NCBI RefSeq assembly: GCF_004114935.1
Contig: NZ_CP022221.1
Coordinates: 4,113,001 to 4,177,000, forward strand
DNA: 64,000 bases
Direction of reading: 5' to 3'
Source: Bradyrhizobium zhanjiangense
GTDB lineage: Bacteria > Pseudomonadota > Alphaproteobacteria > Rhizobiales > Xanthobacteraceae
Shown: in pieces, positions 8,798 through 19,100 of the stretch
How the letters are laid out: every line of letters starts with the position of its first letter
Numbering within the stretch: position 1 is the stretch's first letter
Position numbers and translations under genes: made by a program
Notes under the pieces: generated by a model
What the model was told of the DNA's origin: nothing
Databases searched by the model: none
The model's input: the letters and a program-made list of their open reading frames with translations, nothing else

Positions 8798-10641
8798 CAG
8801 AGCACGCGAACAACATACGAAAACCGAGAGCTGCTCGCCGTGCGGCGTTGGTCGAACTGTTCAAGCTGCTCAAGCTTGCGCCTTTGCCCCGTTGGGTGAC
8901 GCCAGCGCTGATCGTCCTGGGCTTGGCTTCATCTTTGGCGGAGACGGTCGGGATTACCCTTGTGCTCCTGTTCTTCTATCTCGCTATGGGGCAGGTGGAG
9001 CTAGCGACGTCGACCAGCGGCCTCCTGGGCGAAGCGCTCCGGTATGCGGTGAACTGGTTTCACAGCTCGACAGAAACTGCCGTCGTTCTGCTCTTTCTCA
9101 TCGTTGCTCGTGGTGCTCTTTCCTTCATCAACACATTAATCAGTGCGCGTGTTGGGGAGAAGATCAATGAAGTCGCGCGCAACCGCGTTCATCTGCAGTA
9201 TCTGTCAACTTCGTATTCGTTCTTCCAACGCCATGACGAAGCGTACCTCATGGAGGTGTTGGGAACCGAGACATGGGTGATCTCCGGGGCATACGCCAGT
9301 CTTACCCGCATTATCGTGAGTTCGTGTTCGGTTTTTCTCTTCGCGTCATTTCTGTTGGCGCTCTCGATCAAGATAACCGTCCTCGCCGTCGCGGCCTCAA
9401 TGCTCGTGTCGGCTGGATTGCGTCATCTTTCGTTGCCGATTCAGCAGTTGGGTGCCGGCGTCAAGCTGGTTCATCAAAAACTGGGTGAGCATATGCTGAT
9501 GACACTCCAGGGTATGCGCACGATCCGCGCATATGGCCAGGAGGAGGTTCACCAGAAGCGCTTCGAGCACGCGTCGACGCAGGCACGGCAGGTCGCGCTG
9601 CGGCTTGCGCGTCTGTCCGCTCTGGTCTCGCCCCTGACGGAGGTGGGCTATCTTGCCGTGCTGTTTCTCGTCATCGCGTTCGCTGGTTTGTGGGGAATCG
9701 GCTTCGCGACGAGCCTGACCGCGGTCGCGTTGCTCTATCGATTGCAGCCGCATATGCGAGATCTGGAAGGGAACCTGCTGTATATGGCGCAGATCGAGCC
9801 GCAGCTGCGGTCCATCAGACACATGCTGTCGACAGATGACAAGGAGTACCCGAAGGCCGGGCACGTGGCCGTGGCTAAACTGGAGAACGGCATTTCATTT
9901 CGCAACGTGACGTTCCGCTATGATGCCGGTACCGAGCCCGCGCTTTTGGATGTTTCGTTTGACATTCCTGCGGGGAAGATCACTGCGCTCATTGGAGCCA
10001 GTGGAGCGGGCAAGACCACGATCGTAAATCTATTGTTGCGACTCTATTCGGCCAACGAGGGTGTCATACGGGTTGATGGGCGATCCATCGAAGACGTTCG
10101 TCGAACCGATTGGCTCGACATGCTCGCGATTGCGGGCCAGGATGTCGACCTGGTCGAAGGCACGGTGATCGAAAACGTGCGGATGGCTAAAAACGACGCC
10201 TCCGAGGAAGAGGTTCGGCAGGCGCTGCGGGTCGCGGGCATTTCAGAGGTCGTCGAGGCCTTACCTCACAAATACGACACCTGGATAGGACAGCATGGCC
10301 TGCGCTTCTCGGGCGGTCAGCGTCAGCGACTTGGTCTTGCACGTGCGATTGTGCGCAATCCAAAGTTTCTCATCCTCGACGAAGCGATGAGCGCGCTCGA
10401 TCGAACCCTGGAGGAAAACGTTCGACGTGCGATCCAGCAGCAGTTGAAGGGCCGAACCTTATTGCTCATTACGCATCGCATCGAGTCCGTGCTCGATGCA
10501 GACCACGTGGTTTCTATCGAAAATGGCCGGGTGTGTGCGGAAGGCCCCCCATCGAAGGTTCTGGCGAATGCAAACCGTATGCTTTCGAGGAATCCCTCGA
10601 AATCTTCGGAACCGGCATCAAGTCCCGCTTCCAATATCTAA
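8794..10641 (+). CDS. ABC exporter, fused membrane and ATPase domains (saccharide or lipid-linked glycan flippase type)
   Basis: 615 residues in the MsbA/PglK layout: a six-helix membrane domain (about 25-330) then a nucleotide-binding domain. Seen: Walker A GASGAGKTT near 401, signature FSGGQ near 506, Walker B LILDEA near 527, H-loop THR. A single polypeptide would act as a homodimer in the inner membrane and power outward transport. As last gene of the glycosyltransferase operon it most likely exports the product or flips its lipid-linked form. Start set by the ATGA overlap at 8794. The Ser-rich C-terminal tail is unremarkable. Confidence 0.88.
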   Translation: MTEHANNIRKPRAARRAALVELFKLLKLAPLPRWVTPALIVLGLASSLAETVGITLVLLFFYLAMGQVELATSTSGLLGEALRYAVNWFHSSTETAVVLLFLIVARGALSFINTLISARVGEKINEVARNRVHLQYLSTSYSFFQRHDEAYLMEVLGTETWVISGAYASLTRIIVSSCSVFLFASFLLALSIKITVLAVAASMLVSAGLRHLSLPIQQLGAGVKLVHQKLGEHMLMTLQGMRTIRAYGQEEVHQKRFEHASTQARQVALRLARLSALVSPLTEVGYLAVLFLVIAFAGLWGIGFATSLTAVALLYRLQPHMRDLEGNLLYMAQIEPQLRSIRHMLSTDDKEYPKAGHVAVAKLENGISFRNVTFRYDAGTEPALLDVSFDIPAGKITALIGASGAGKTTIVNLLLRLYSANEGVIRVDGRSIEDVRRTDWLDMLAIAGQDVDLVEGTVIENVRMAKNDASEEEVRQALRVAGISEVVEALPHKYDTWIGQHGLRFSGGQRQRLGLARAIVRNPKFLILDEAMSALDRTLEENVRRAIQQQLKGRTLLLITHRIESVLDADHVVSIENGRVCAEGPPSKVLANANRMLSRNPSKSSEPASSPASNI

Positions 10642-10848
10642 CCGCGCCTGAGGCGAGCCTGGTCAAAACGTTGTCCACACACAGAGGTTGCGTCGGGGAC
10701 TTGCAAGACCACATGGTCGGCGTTTTGCGGGTAGCGAGACGGATGCTGCTTCGCGCCGATCGTCAGCTGCAGCTGGTCGATATAAAGGTCCCAGTGAAGC
10801 CGGATTTTCGCCAGCCGCTGCGATCACGCGCGCGTGACGGGTTTTTCT

Positions 10849-11105
10849 AACTACCGCACGGCACGAAGATCGGCAACACCTCGGGACCGTAGCCGGTCGC
10901 AAAGACAAACGGATGCGACGGCGCACCAGTTCGTCGGCGAGGGAGAACGCTCGATCTCCACGCAAATCGATATTGACCACTGCGTCGAAGCCACCATTCG
11001 CAATCTGGTCGTTCGCCTCGTCGCTTCGTCGAATGGACCGATCACCGCCGCTTCATGCGCCTTCAATTCCTGCTCCAAATCACCGCCGTCGGATTGGATA
11101 AAGAG
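10849..11105 (-). pseudogene. Remnant of a response-regulator receiver domain
   Basis: Three reading frames of the minus strand must be joined to recover a receiver fold: LEQELKAHEAAVIGPF (from about 11078), then VNIDLRGDRAFSLADELVRR with the phosphoacceptor-region D-x-(N/D)-L-R-G, then PFVFATGYGPEVLPIF ending at a TAG near 10849. Single-domain receivers of this kind are common in rhizobia and are about 120 residues. At least two frameshifts make it non-functional. No partner kinase is adjacent. Family inferred from recalled consensus. Confidence 0.65.
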
Positions 11106-11226
11106 CGCTCCACAGATCACCGTCGCAATGTGCGACGATCTCATCCACAGCTTGCCAGTATTGGTCAAGAATGAAGTTGGTACCAACGTGTGACATGCGA
11201 ACCTCCAAGAAGTGTTCGTGGAGTAG

Positions 11227-11576
11227 ATCGCTGATGCATTCTGCAAAGCAAACGATTTAGATATCTCGCCCGAGGCAAACATGGGGGAGGGCCGATAGAT
11301 TTCAAATTCTCAAGTGGCTATCAGGCCCGCGTGTTTGTCGAGATGAAACGATCAGGCGGCACGGTCGTTCACGGCTACGAGAAGCAATTGGAATTCCATA
11401 AGGCCGCCTCACAAACCGAATTTGGTGTGTTTGTGATCATCGACTACGGTGATCTTGGCAATAAGCTGAATGAGGTCAACCGCATTCGAGATGAACGTGT
11501 TAAAAATGGCGAACGCGCTTCAGAAATCATCGTAATCGACACCACTCGGAAGGCTTCGGCAAGTAAGAGAAAATGA
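11227..11576 (+). pseudogene. Truncated PD-(D/E)XK nuclease-like protein
   Basis: From 11227 one frame reads IADAFCKANDLDISPEANMG, preceded by an in-frame TAG at 11224-11226. Near 11296 the sense shifts by one base and continues PIDFKFSSGYQARVFVEMKRS, then GYEKQLEFHKAA and a Lys-rich end at the stop at 11576. The spacing Asp ... Glu-x-Lys (PIDF ... VEMK) is the catalytic signature of PD-(D/E)XK nucleases. The shift fits loss of one C from a GGGCCC context. The upstream part of the gene is missing or unrecognisable. No methyltransferase partner is present. Confidence 0.55.
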
Positions 11577-11805
11577 TACGGGGCGGTCTACGCGCCGCGA
11601 ACGAAATGAGAACAAACAGCAAGCCGCTAGACATCGGGCCCGTGTCCTTCGGGGACGCTAAAAGCGGTAGTAATGGGCCGCCGACGATCGCCAACCGCTC
11701 GATGAGGGCAGATTTGGGACCGCAAGGAAGAAGCCGCCACCTACGGCAGGAACGGTCGGAGTTCACTCCCGTTACACCGGTTCACCCCCAAGGGAGCACT
11801 CGCAC

Positions 11806-12114
11806 ATGTTGAAGATCGCTCTTGTTTTGGCCGCGACCGCAGCGGCACTGACAACTATCCCGCTCGCCATTCCGGCCAACGCCCAAGGCGTCAAGATGGC
11901 CCAAGGCGTTGATGTTCAGATTGGCCGGGATCGCGAGGACCGCTACTACAGGGACCGTAACTACAGGGACCGCGACCGCTACGACCGCGACACGACAGTT
12001 GGCGTCGGTCCGGGAGGCGTTACGGTCGGCCCAAGACAGCGCTGCCGCACAGAGACCGTCACGGTCGAACGGGATGGCCGCATGGTTACACGCAGGGAGC
12101 GCCGCTGCGACTAG
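11806..12114 (+). CDS. Small secreted Arg/Asp/Tyr-rich protein
   Basis: 102 residues. The first 27 form a clear Sec signal peptide with a hydrophobic core and an Ala-Asn-Ala cleavage site near residue 26. The mature part holds a low-complexity run of Asp-Arg-Tyr/Asn-Tyr-Arg units (about 42-62), then a GVGPGGVTVGPR segment and a basic Cys-containing end with two Cys that could pair. GGGAG lies 9 bases before the ATG. Similar envelope proteins are frequent in Bradyrhizobium, function unknown. One of the few intact genes between 10.6 and 14.8 kb. Confidence 0.75.
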   Translation: MLKIALVLAATAAALTTIPLAIPANAQGVKMAQGVDVQIGRDREDRYYRDRNYRDRDRYDRDTTVGVGPGGVTVGPRQRCRTETVTVERDGRMVTRRERRCD

Positions 12115-12453
12115 TTCCGTCCGGAGCGAAGGCGGAATTGATCCGGGGCAACACCATGGTGCACGCCGCATGAAAGCGCGCGAGCTTGCTACTCCACGCC
12201 TTATGTTGGCGGCCAGAGGCCGATTTGAAGCTCAATGCGGCACTGAAACGCTGGCAGTGCAAGAAGGACCGACGCGCACCGCTGGTCAAGCCGATCCCGC
12301 TGACCGCGACATGCGGGATCGCGCCCTACATTGGAACGCGGCTACCGGCAAGTTTGTTGGCTTTCCGTCCATTTTGAACAATGGACGGCAAGACTGGCTC
12401 CGATCCAGCTTCCCCCATTGCCCTTGGTGTCGGGGCCAGCCCATGTGGATTCC
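12115..12453. other. No recognisable gene
   Basis: Several overlapping short open frames exist, but none has a family motif or a good ribosome binding site. I see no repeat or RNA structure. Confidence 0.4.
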
Positions 12454-12561
12454 ATGTGGATAGAGACCATGGACGGTAGGAGCACGGCCCGGATCGTCGC
12501 TTTCAGCATGGCGGGTATATACTTCGTTTGCATGGTGCTCGCGGCGATCAGCATGACTTGA
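12454..12561 (+). CDS. Possible single-helix membrane peptide
   Basis: 35 codons reading a short polar N-terminus then an uninterrupted hydrophobic helix (IVAFSMAGIYFVCMVLAAIS). It resembles in size and layout the peptides at 15176 and 16011, but no clear ribosome binding site precedes the ATG (an internal ATG at 12469 is also possible). It may be a chance frame. Confidence 0.3.
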   Translation: MWIETMDGRSTARIVAFSMAGIYFVCMVLAAISMT

Positions 12562-12729
12562 CTGCGTCCGAGCCCTTCACGCCCCATGCTTCCGCCAGGA
12601 ACAAGCGGCCAATTCAGCGCGTTGGCATCGCTACTTCGACCCTTGCTGCCGGGCCTCGGAGCGTTTGCCACGTTGTGCGATCTCTAGCGTCCAACGGCGG
12701 CCATCTCATAAAGCAGTTATGGGCGTGCA

Positions 12730-12924
12730 ATGGGTGATCGCGGTCAGGCGGACAGCCGTACGACTGTTCTGTACCAACGCCTTGAGGTGCTCGTTGCTCA
12801 GCGCGCTGAGCTTGAGCAGCTTCGCAGGCAAGTTCTGAGTGCTGAGCAAAGAACCGTTAGCACAAAGCGACAACCCATTTTTGGGATCACCAAAGTGGGC
12901 CAAGAGGGCAAGCAGAAGCTTTAA
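12730..12924 (+). CDS. Small hypothetical protein
   Basis: 64 codons with a predicted amphipathic helical middle (LEVLVAQRAELEQLRRQV) and a basic end. No start signal of note and no recognised family. An open frame covers the same stretch on the other strand, so coding status is uncertain. Confidence 0.3.
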   Translation: MGDRGQADSRTTVLYQRLEVLVAQRAELEQLRRQVLSAEQRTVSTKRQPIFGITKVGQEGKQKL

Positions 12925-13063
12925 GCCGCGCGTTCAAATGGATTGACGATAAGCGCTCACTAAAGGCGCAGATCGTTTCTTCACGCGCTCGATAGGCACA
13001 CCGGTTTCAACGTGTTTCGTAGAAAAAGCCCGAGCCAAAAGATCGGATCGGGCTCCGGAGCGA

Positions 13064-13680
13064 TCAGGCCGCGAGCAGCAGCTTCGGATCAACGGCCTTC
13101 ACAGGAGGCTCGCCGATGATCCGCCGCAGTTCTGCGGCCCACGCGTCCAGGACTTCCCGCTTCTCTTTCACCTCGCGATCCTCGGCGTGGACGTAGTGCT
13201 TGCCGGTCACGGGTGGCAGCTTGATGCCGTCCTCCGTCGTCACGAGATGGTCCAAGCAAAGCGCAATCTTCGCCATCGGCTGACCGATCCGACGCGCTCA
13301 ACTCGCCGCTGTCCGCCGCAGATCGTGTGGCGTGAACGACCGCAGGCCGAGCAACTGGCAGATGCCGGGCGTTCTCACCTTGCCCTTGCGCTTGTCGCCA
13401 CGCAGCGCGTCAGCCATCGCTTTGCGGTGCATCGGCTTGTTGTCGAGCGGGCTGGCGAATACGAAATCCTTGTTATTGCCCTTCAAGGCCTCGCAGATGA
13501 TCTCCACCGCGAGGCTCGGCAGCGGCTGTTGGATCACTCGCCGTTTCTTCACCCGCTTGAGTGGCACGTCGAGGCGCGGCTGCTCGCCGTCGAGGTCGAT
13601 CAGTTCGTTGCGGTGCGCGCCGAGCAGTTCGGCCGAGCGCAGCATGGTGACCGCGTCCCACACCCATTCCTCAAGATTTC
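13064..13680 (-). pseudogene. Tyrosine recombinase (integrase) catalytic domain, interrupted by a stop codon
   Basis: The minus strand holds the C-terminal catalytic domain of a phage-type integrase. Seen in order: box I RSAELLGAHR, the beta-hairpin Lys region (VPLKRVKKRRV), HDLRRTAA with the His-x-x-Arg pair, LDHL, and GKHYVHA with the candidate nucleophilic Tyr. The frame is continuous except for one TGA at 13298-13300, immediately after HDLRRTAAS; downstream sequence resumes in the same frame as ARRIGQPMAKIALCLDHL. The N-terminal arm and core-binding domains are missing; upstream sequence is unrelated. Likely the decayed integrase of a mobile element. Confidence 0.8.
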
Positions 13681-13727
13681 TTAGGATGTCTCTGCGGAGG
13701 AATTTGATGAACAAGCCATCCGGAATT

Positions 13728-13757
13728 GGCAGCAGCAATGCTGGCAGCAGCAATGCT
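13728..13757. repeat. Tandem 15-bp direct repeat (two copies)
   Basis: GGCAGCAGCAATGCT occurs twice head to tail just upstream of the integrase remnant. Probably a slippage product in non-coding DNA. Confidence 0.8.
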
Positions 13758-13825
13758 GGAAGTTGTATTGTGTGCCGTGACAAGCTGAGCACCGCACAAC
13801 CCTTGAGACCTGCACGAAACCTCAA

Positions 13826-14860
13826 GCAGGCGCAACGGAGGGGGCCTATTCGGCGCGTCCAGCGCAGTCAGTCCCAGCCGGCGCTCATGCCCCTCAATGG
13901 ACGGTCGGTTGACATTTCTGAGTTCGAGAGCCGAAACAGTAAGGCGGTCTTTCCCTATAGATGGAAACCGATGCGTGTTCTTGGCGGTGGGATCAATGGA
14001 CGATGACAATCTGCAAGCTCGCAGCGAACAAGCTCTCGTCGTCATGACCCTCAGCAAGGCGACGCTGATCGCCTGCGTTACACTTTTAGAATCTCAATTG
14101 TAAGCTTCATCGTGATTGAGTAGTTCGCCGCGATGGCGCGAGTTGGCCTGGGCGAACACGTCCGGTAAGGAGGGCGACGCGGACCTCGCGGGGCGTTCTA
14201 GCCCCGAATGGGCACACTGAGCTAGAGCGCTCAGTTACAAGGAAAATGCCACCGGAGGCGGCTAGTCTTGGTCTTCCCTTTTGCTTATTTTTCGAGGGCG
14301 TCAGCGGCGTCCCGCGCGAGCAAAGTCGGAAAATGTGCGGGTGAAATATCCTCAAAGAGGGCGGTCACGCCCTAAAGGCCGCGTCGTAAGACCTGCCAAA
14401 GCGCAGACACAAAATTCCAGTGTGGTCGGGGTGACGTATCGTCCTGGCGATGCGCGGCCGACGGTGCACTGCCGTCCAATTCGGTCAGCCGCTCCACCAT
14501 ATTTTGCAGTTGCAATGGTAGTGGGTTGCAATGGTAGTGGGGTGAGATCGTCCGTGACGGTGCCGCGAAGTTGCTCACCAGTCTCGTTGCAGATCGCCGG
14601 CGATGCTCCGGATGATCTAAACTGGGGGGATGGACCACGGACGCGGTCGGAGGGGGGCCGCCATGGCTGCCACTGTTGGCTTGATGTGCACAGCCTCCTT
14701 GCCATGCACGGGTATCCTGCCGCCGCCCTGGTAACGCGCGACATGCTACCTTGATCCCGGCTTTGCACTAATACCGCTGCTCCAAGCGTCCGAAGTTCTC
14801 CGATAGCCAATCGGTTCCTCGTGCTATCATGCTCTCCCGCGTGGGCTTAGGAGGCAAGAA
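13826..14860. other. No recognisable gene; contains a 16-bp tandem duplication
   Basis: About 1 kb without a supported gene on either strand. The open frames present are GC-driven and lack motifs. A perfect tandem duplication of TTGCAATGGTAGTGGG occupies 14510-14541. The end of the segment holds the AGGAGG site of the gene at 14861. Confidence 0.45.
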
Positions 14861-15082
14861 ATGTCTACCTACCTGCGATTACAAACCGCCGACTTGAAGC
14901 CCGAAATGGTCAGCCGCATCACGGCAGCTTACGAGCAGGCGCTCCATACGCTTTGCGTTAAGGATCGCGACGATCCGCTCACGGAAAAGGTTGCAAGCAA
15001 GATCATCAGGATCGCCCAAACGGAGGCTTTCGCCTCAGCCGAAATTGCGGCTTTGGCGATCAAGGAACTCGAAATGCGTTAG
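14861..15082 (+). CDS. Conserved small hypothetical protein
   Basis: 73 residues, mostly helical, with an acidic/basic balance typical of a soluble cytoplasmic protein and no membrane segment. AGGAGG lies 6 bases before the ATG, a strong start, and the stop is followed by unrelated sequence. Small proteins of this type occur in Bradyrhizobium genomes, but I recognise no named family. No operon partner; the next gene is about 90 bases on. Confidence 0.6.
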   Translation: MSTYLRLQTADLKPEMVSRITAAYEQALHTLCVKDRDDPLTEKVASKIIRIAQTEAFASAEIAALAIKELEMR

Positions 15083-15175
15083 GCATTGTGCTTAACGCCC
15101 TTGGAACCCGAAACATTTCCGCCATCGGGAGGTTCGCTAGTGGGCTTCGGGGCTTCGCAATATGCGAGGCACGCC

Positions 15176-15277
15176 ATGACCTCTTTACCGCCGGGCGAAG
15201 CAATTCTTACAGTCGCCATCATGGGTCTCACTGTCCTAATCGAGATTGCGCTTTTCGCCTCGATCGGAATGTTCTGA
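15176..15277 (+). CDS. Single-helix membrane peptide
   Basis: 33 residues: MTSLPPGEA then a hydrophobic helix (ILTVAIMGLTVLIEIALFAS) ending GMF. No close purine-rich start site is evident, so coding status rests on the composition of the frame. One of several such peptides in the left part of the window. Confidence 0.4.
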   Translation: MTSLPPGEAILTVAIMGLTVLIEIALFASIGMF

Positions 15278-15419
15278 GAGACCCGCGTATGGCCCTTCGG
15301 CCTGAGCACCCCTCAAGTCTGGCCAAGCTTGTCGGCGTTTCCCGCAACCATCGACCTGCCAACGGAACTAATTTTCAGCGAACACAATTGTCTTGTCATA
15401 GCGATGGAGGATCATCGCC

Positions 15420-15596
15420 ATGAGGATCGAATATTTCTCTGCGATTGTGATAGCTGTTCTTGCCGTTGGGACCGGGCTGGCCGTCAATTCTCTCGGCTCG
15501 CTGCCTACCGAACAGCAGTCCACGCCGGCCGCGACGCAAGTTGCGGACCGATTAGCTCTGTCAATGGATCCGTTTCTGATGCGGTCTGGTGGCTAA
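15420..15596 (+). CDS. Small secreted or membrane-anchored protein
   Basis: 58 residues. Residues 6-24 form a signal-like hydrophobic stretch (SAIVIAVLAVGTGLAVNS), followed by a polar region rich in Thr, Gln and Ala. GGAGG lies 9 bases before the ATG, which supports real translation. No family recognised. It sits alone between two other tiny genes. Confidence 0.5.
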   Translation: MRIEYFSAIVIAVLAVGTGLAVNSLGSLPTEQQSTPAATQVADRLALSMDPFLMRSGG

Positions 15597-16010
15597 CAGA
15601 TTGGGGTGAGGCGACGCCCGGCACGCTCAGCCTTGTGCCCGCGCTTTGAGCGCTCTTCCAACCGATGCGCGACTGGCTGGCGGCCAAGACGTGGAGCGAC
15701 GGCCTCAGCGCGACATCTCGGTCTGCATTGCAGCTAGTAGTAAGTCGTTCCGCGCTGCAGTTGGATTTTGTTCGTAGTCGGTCGGCGACGCGCGAGAGGA
15801 CCTTTCATCGACTCGGCAGGCGGTAGTTAGTGGACTGCCTACAGGTGCAGGCATTTGCTGATCAACACCCATTTCGCGTTTGGGTCGCGACAGGCTATGT
15901 TCAACTTTCTTAGATTGAAAATAGGCTTGAGCTGCAGAGTGTTAGCCACTTCATAATTCTTGTCGAGCCTGCCGGCTTAAGCTTGTAGAGACAACGCTCG
16001 GGAGGCAACG
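15597..16010. other. No recognisable gene
   Basis: No supported open frame or repeat. The final bases include the GGGAGG ribosome binding site of the next peptide gene. Confidence 0.4.
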
Positions 16011-16100
16011 ATGACACCCGGCTGGCTCATTTTCCCTGCGAATATCGCCTGTATCTACTTCCTGACCATCGTGAGCTTGATCATCCTTGGCGCTTGGTAG
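16011..16100 (+). CDS. Single-helix membrane peptide
   Basis: 29 residues starting MTPGW and continuing as one hydrophobic helix (LIFPANIACIYFLTIVSLII) to a Trp end. GGGAGG sits 5 bases before the ATG. Predicted inner-membrane peptide of unknown role. It lies about 100 bases upstream of the large cyclase gene, but nothing links the two. Confidence 0.5.
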   Translation: MTPGWLIFPANIACIYFLTIVSLIILGAW

Positions 16101-16195
16101 GCAGCTGACGAGAGAATCTTCAGAGAGCGCGCTCTGAAGATTCGTCCCTAGACCGACGTGCACTCATGTAGGTCAGCAATTCGATCGGGTGCGGC

Positions 16196-19100
16196 ATGGA
16201 TTGCCCGAGTTGCGGCAGAATCAACCCAGAGGGAAAGAAGGTCTGCGGCGACTGCGGCGCGCCGCTATTCCTTCGCTGCTCGGCGTGCGGGGCAGACAAT
16301 CCGCCAGGCAAGAACTTCTGTGGCGACTGTGGCGCAGCACTCACGCTGCGAGTAGCAGCAGGGGCGGGCGCACCGACGTCCATCGTGGCACGGGTCGCGG
16401 AGCGCTTGAGCTTGTCACCCGCACCAAGTTCTTCCGCGGAGCGTCGCCAGCTCACAGTGATGTTTTGCGACCTCGTCGACTCGACGGCACTTGCGACAAA
16501 GCTCGATCCAGAAGATCTACGAGACATAATCGCCGAGTACCGCGATAGCGTAGCGGCAGTCGTCCGCAAATACGGTGGCACCATCAGCCGCTACATCGGC
16601 GATGGCATGCTCATCCTGTTCGGCCATCCTTCAGCGCATGAGGACGATGCCGAACGCGCCGTGCGCGCTGCGCTTGAGATCGCCGCGCCCAGGCACGCGT
16701 CGGGAGCCCCACCTGAGTTCGAGCTGCGGGTTCGCCTTGGGCTCGCGACTGGTCTCGTCATCGTAGGTGACCTTATCGGCAGCGAAGCTGCAGAGGCACA
16801 GGCGGTCCTTGGCGAGACGCCGAATCTGGCCGCTCGACTCCAGGCCCTCGCCGAGCCAGATGGAGTGGTAATCGCTGAGGACACGCGGCGGCTCATCGGC
16901 GGGCTCTTCGACTACGAGGATCTCGGCGCGGTCACGCTGAAGGGCTTCGCCGCGCCAGTGCAAGCCTGGCGGGTGCTGCATGAGGGAACAGCGGAAGGCC
17001 GCTTCGAGGCGTTGCACCCTTCAGTCCTCGCCCCGCTGGTTGGGCGTGAGGAAGAACTCGCGCGGCTGGAGCGGAGCTGGCGCCGTGCGCGGGCGGGTAC
17101 CGGTCAAGTAATATTGCTAGTCGGCGAGGCGGGGATCGGCAAGTCGCGCCTCGTTGCGGCTCTCCAGGAGCGTATCAAGCGCGAGCCGCACACCTGCTTG
17201 CGCTATTTCTGCTCGCCACGTCATCAGGAAAGCGCGCTCTATCCCTTCACCGCACAACTCCAGCGAGCGGCTGGTTTCGATCGTGAGGACACACCGAGGG
17301 CAAAACTCGACAAACTCCGAGTGCTACTATCCCCCGCATTGCCATCCGACGAGGACGTGGCGATCCTGGCCGAGCTGCTGTCGATCCCGAACGGTGATCT
17401 GGACCTGCCCGTTATCGTTACGCCGCAAAAAAAGAAGGAGAGAAGCTTCGCCGCTCTGGTTCGCCAGCTTGAAACTCTCGCGCAAAGACATCCAATCATG
17501 GTCGTGTTCGAGGACATGCAATGGATCGATCCGAGCTCGCGCGAGCTGCTGGACCGAACGGTCGATCGAGTAGCGAGCCTACCGGTTTTGGTCCTGATCA
17601 CCTGCCGCCCCGAGTTCCAGTTGGTATGGACCGGAAAACCGCACGTCAGCTTGCTCGTGCTGAACCGGCTTGACCAGAACGCGGGCGCTGCGCTGATCCG
17701 GAGCGTGGTTGGCACCCGGACGCTGCCGACCGAAATCGTCAATGAAATTGCTGAACGAACGGATGGCGTGCCGCTGTTCGTCGAGGAGTTGACCAAAGCG
17801 GTGCTCGAAACGAGCCCCGAGGGGGCTGCGCGAGCCATCTCTTTCGCGCCCCTGCCCGGACTTGCTGTGCCGGCCACATTGCATGCTTCGTTGATGGCGC
17901 GGCTCGACCGTATCGGTCCGATAGCTAAGGAGGTGGCGCAAGTCGGCGCGGCCATTGGCCGCGAGTTCTCCTACGATCTGCTTGCCGCGATCGTACAGCG
18001 GTGTGACAACGAGCTGCAAGCGGCGATCGATCGGCTGATCAACAGCGGGCTCATGTTTGGGCGTGGCGAACCGCCCGACGCCAATTTCTTGTTCAAACAC
18101 GCACTGGTCCAAGACGCGGCATACGGCACACTGTTGCGCGGCCAACGCCGCGAGTTGCACGCGCGGATCGCTGGCACGCTTGAGGAGAGGCTCGCTCGGG
18201 GCATCCAAGAGCAACCGGAGATTCTCGCCCACCATTGCGGGCATGCGGGTCTGATCGAAAAGGCGGTTTCCTATTGGCAGAAGGCTGGTGAGCGTTCCAA
18301 GGCTCGATCGGCAATGACGGAAGCAATCGTGCAGATGCGAAAGGCGCTCGATCTGCTATCCCATCTGCCGGATACCCCCGAACGCCAGGGTACCGAAACG
18401 GACCTTCAACTCGCGCTCGGCGGCGCATTGATCGCCGCAAAGGGCCATGCGGCCGAAGAGACCGGCAGGGCCTACGCCCGGGCGCGCTGCCTCTGCGAGT
18501 CACTGAACGACACGCCGAACCTGCTCAAGGCGCTCTGGGGCGAGTTCGTGCATTATCACGTGCGCGGTGAAACGGACCGATCGCATCGCATCGCCGAGGA
18601 CCTGCTCGATTTGGCAGGACGACAAAACGACGCGGCCATTCTTGTCGCCGGTCATCGGGCAGTCGGCGACAGCTGGCTTCATCGCGGACAATTGGCCTTG
18701 GCGCGTACCCATCTTGAGCGGGGGCTCGCCCTCTACGATCCGGAGCAGCAGCGCTTTCTGACGGCTCTGTTCGCAGAAAACGCCCGCGTAGCGATGCTTT
18801 CGTTCCTGTCGCTGACGTGTGGCCTACTTGGCTTCGCCGATCAGGCGCGCGTGCAGAGCAGTGACGCTCTGTCAGAGGCGCGCGATTCATCACACCCAAT
18901 CAGCCTCGCATTCGCGCTGAGCGTTGCCTGCCGATTGCATTTCGTGCTCGATGATGCGGATATGGTTAGGCGACGGGCGGAGGAGCTAGTTGCGCTCACC
19001 ACCGAGCAGAGCTTTGCCTTCTTTCTCGCGATGGGGACGGCATATCGCGGCTGGACGCTGGCCGAAGCCGGCGACGCCGAAGCCGGGGTGGACCTACTGC

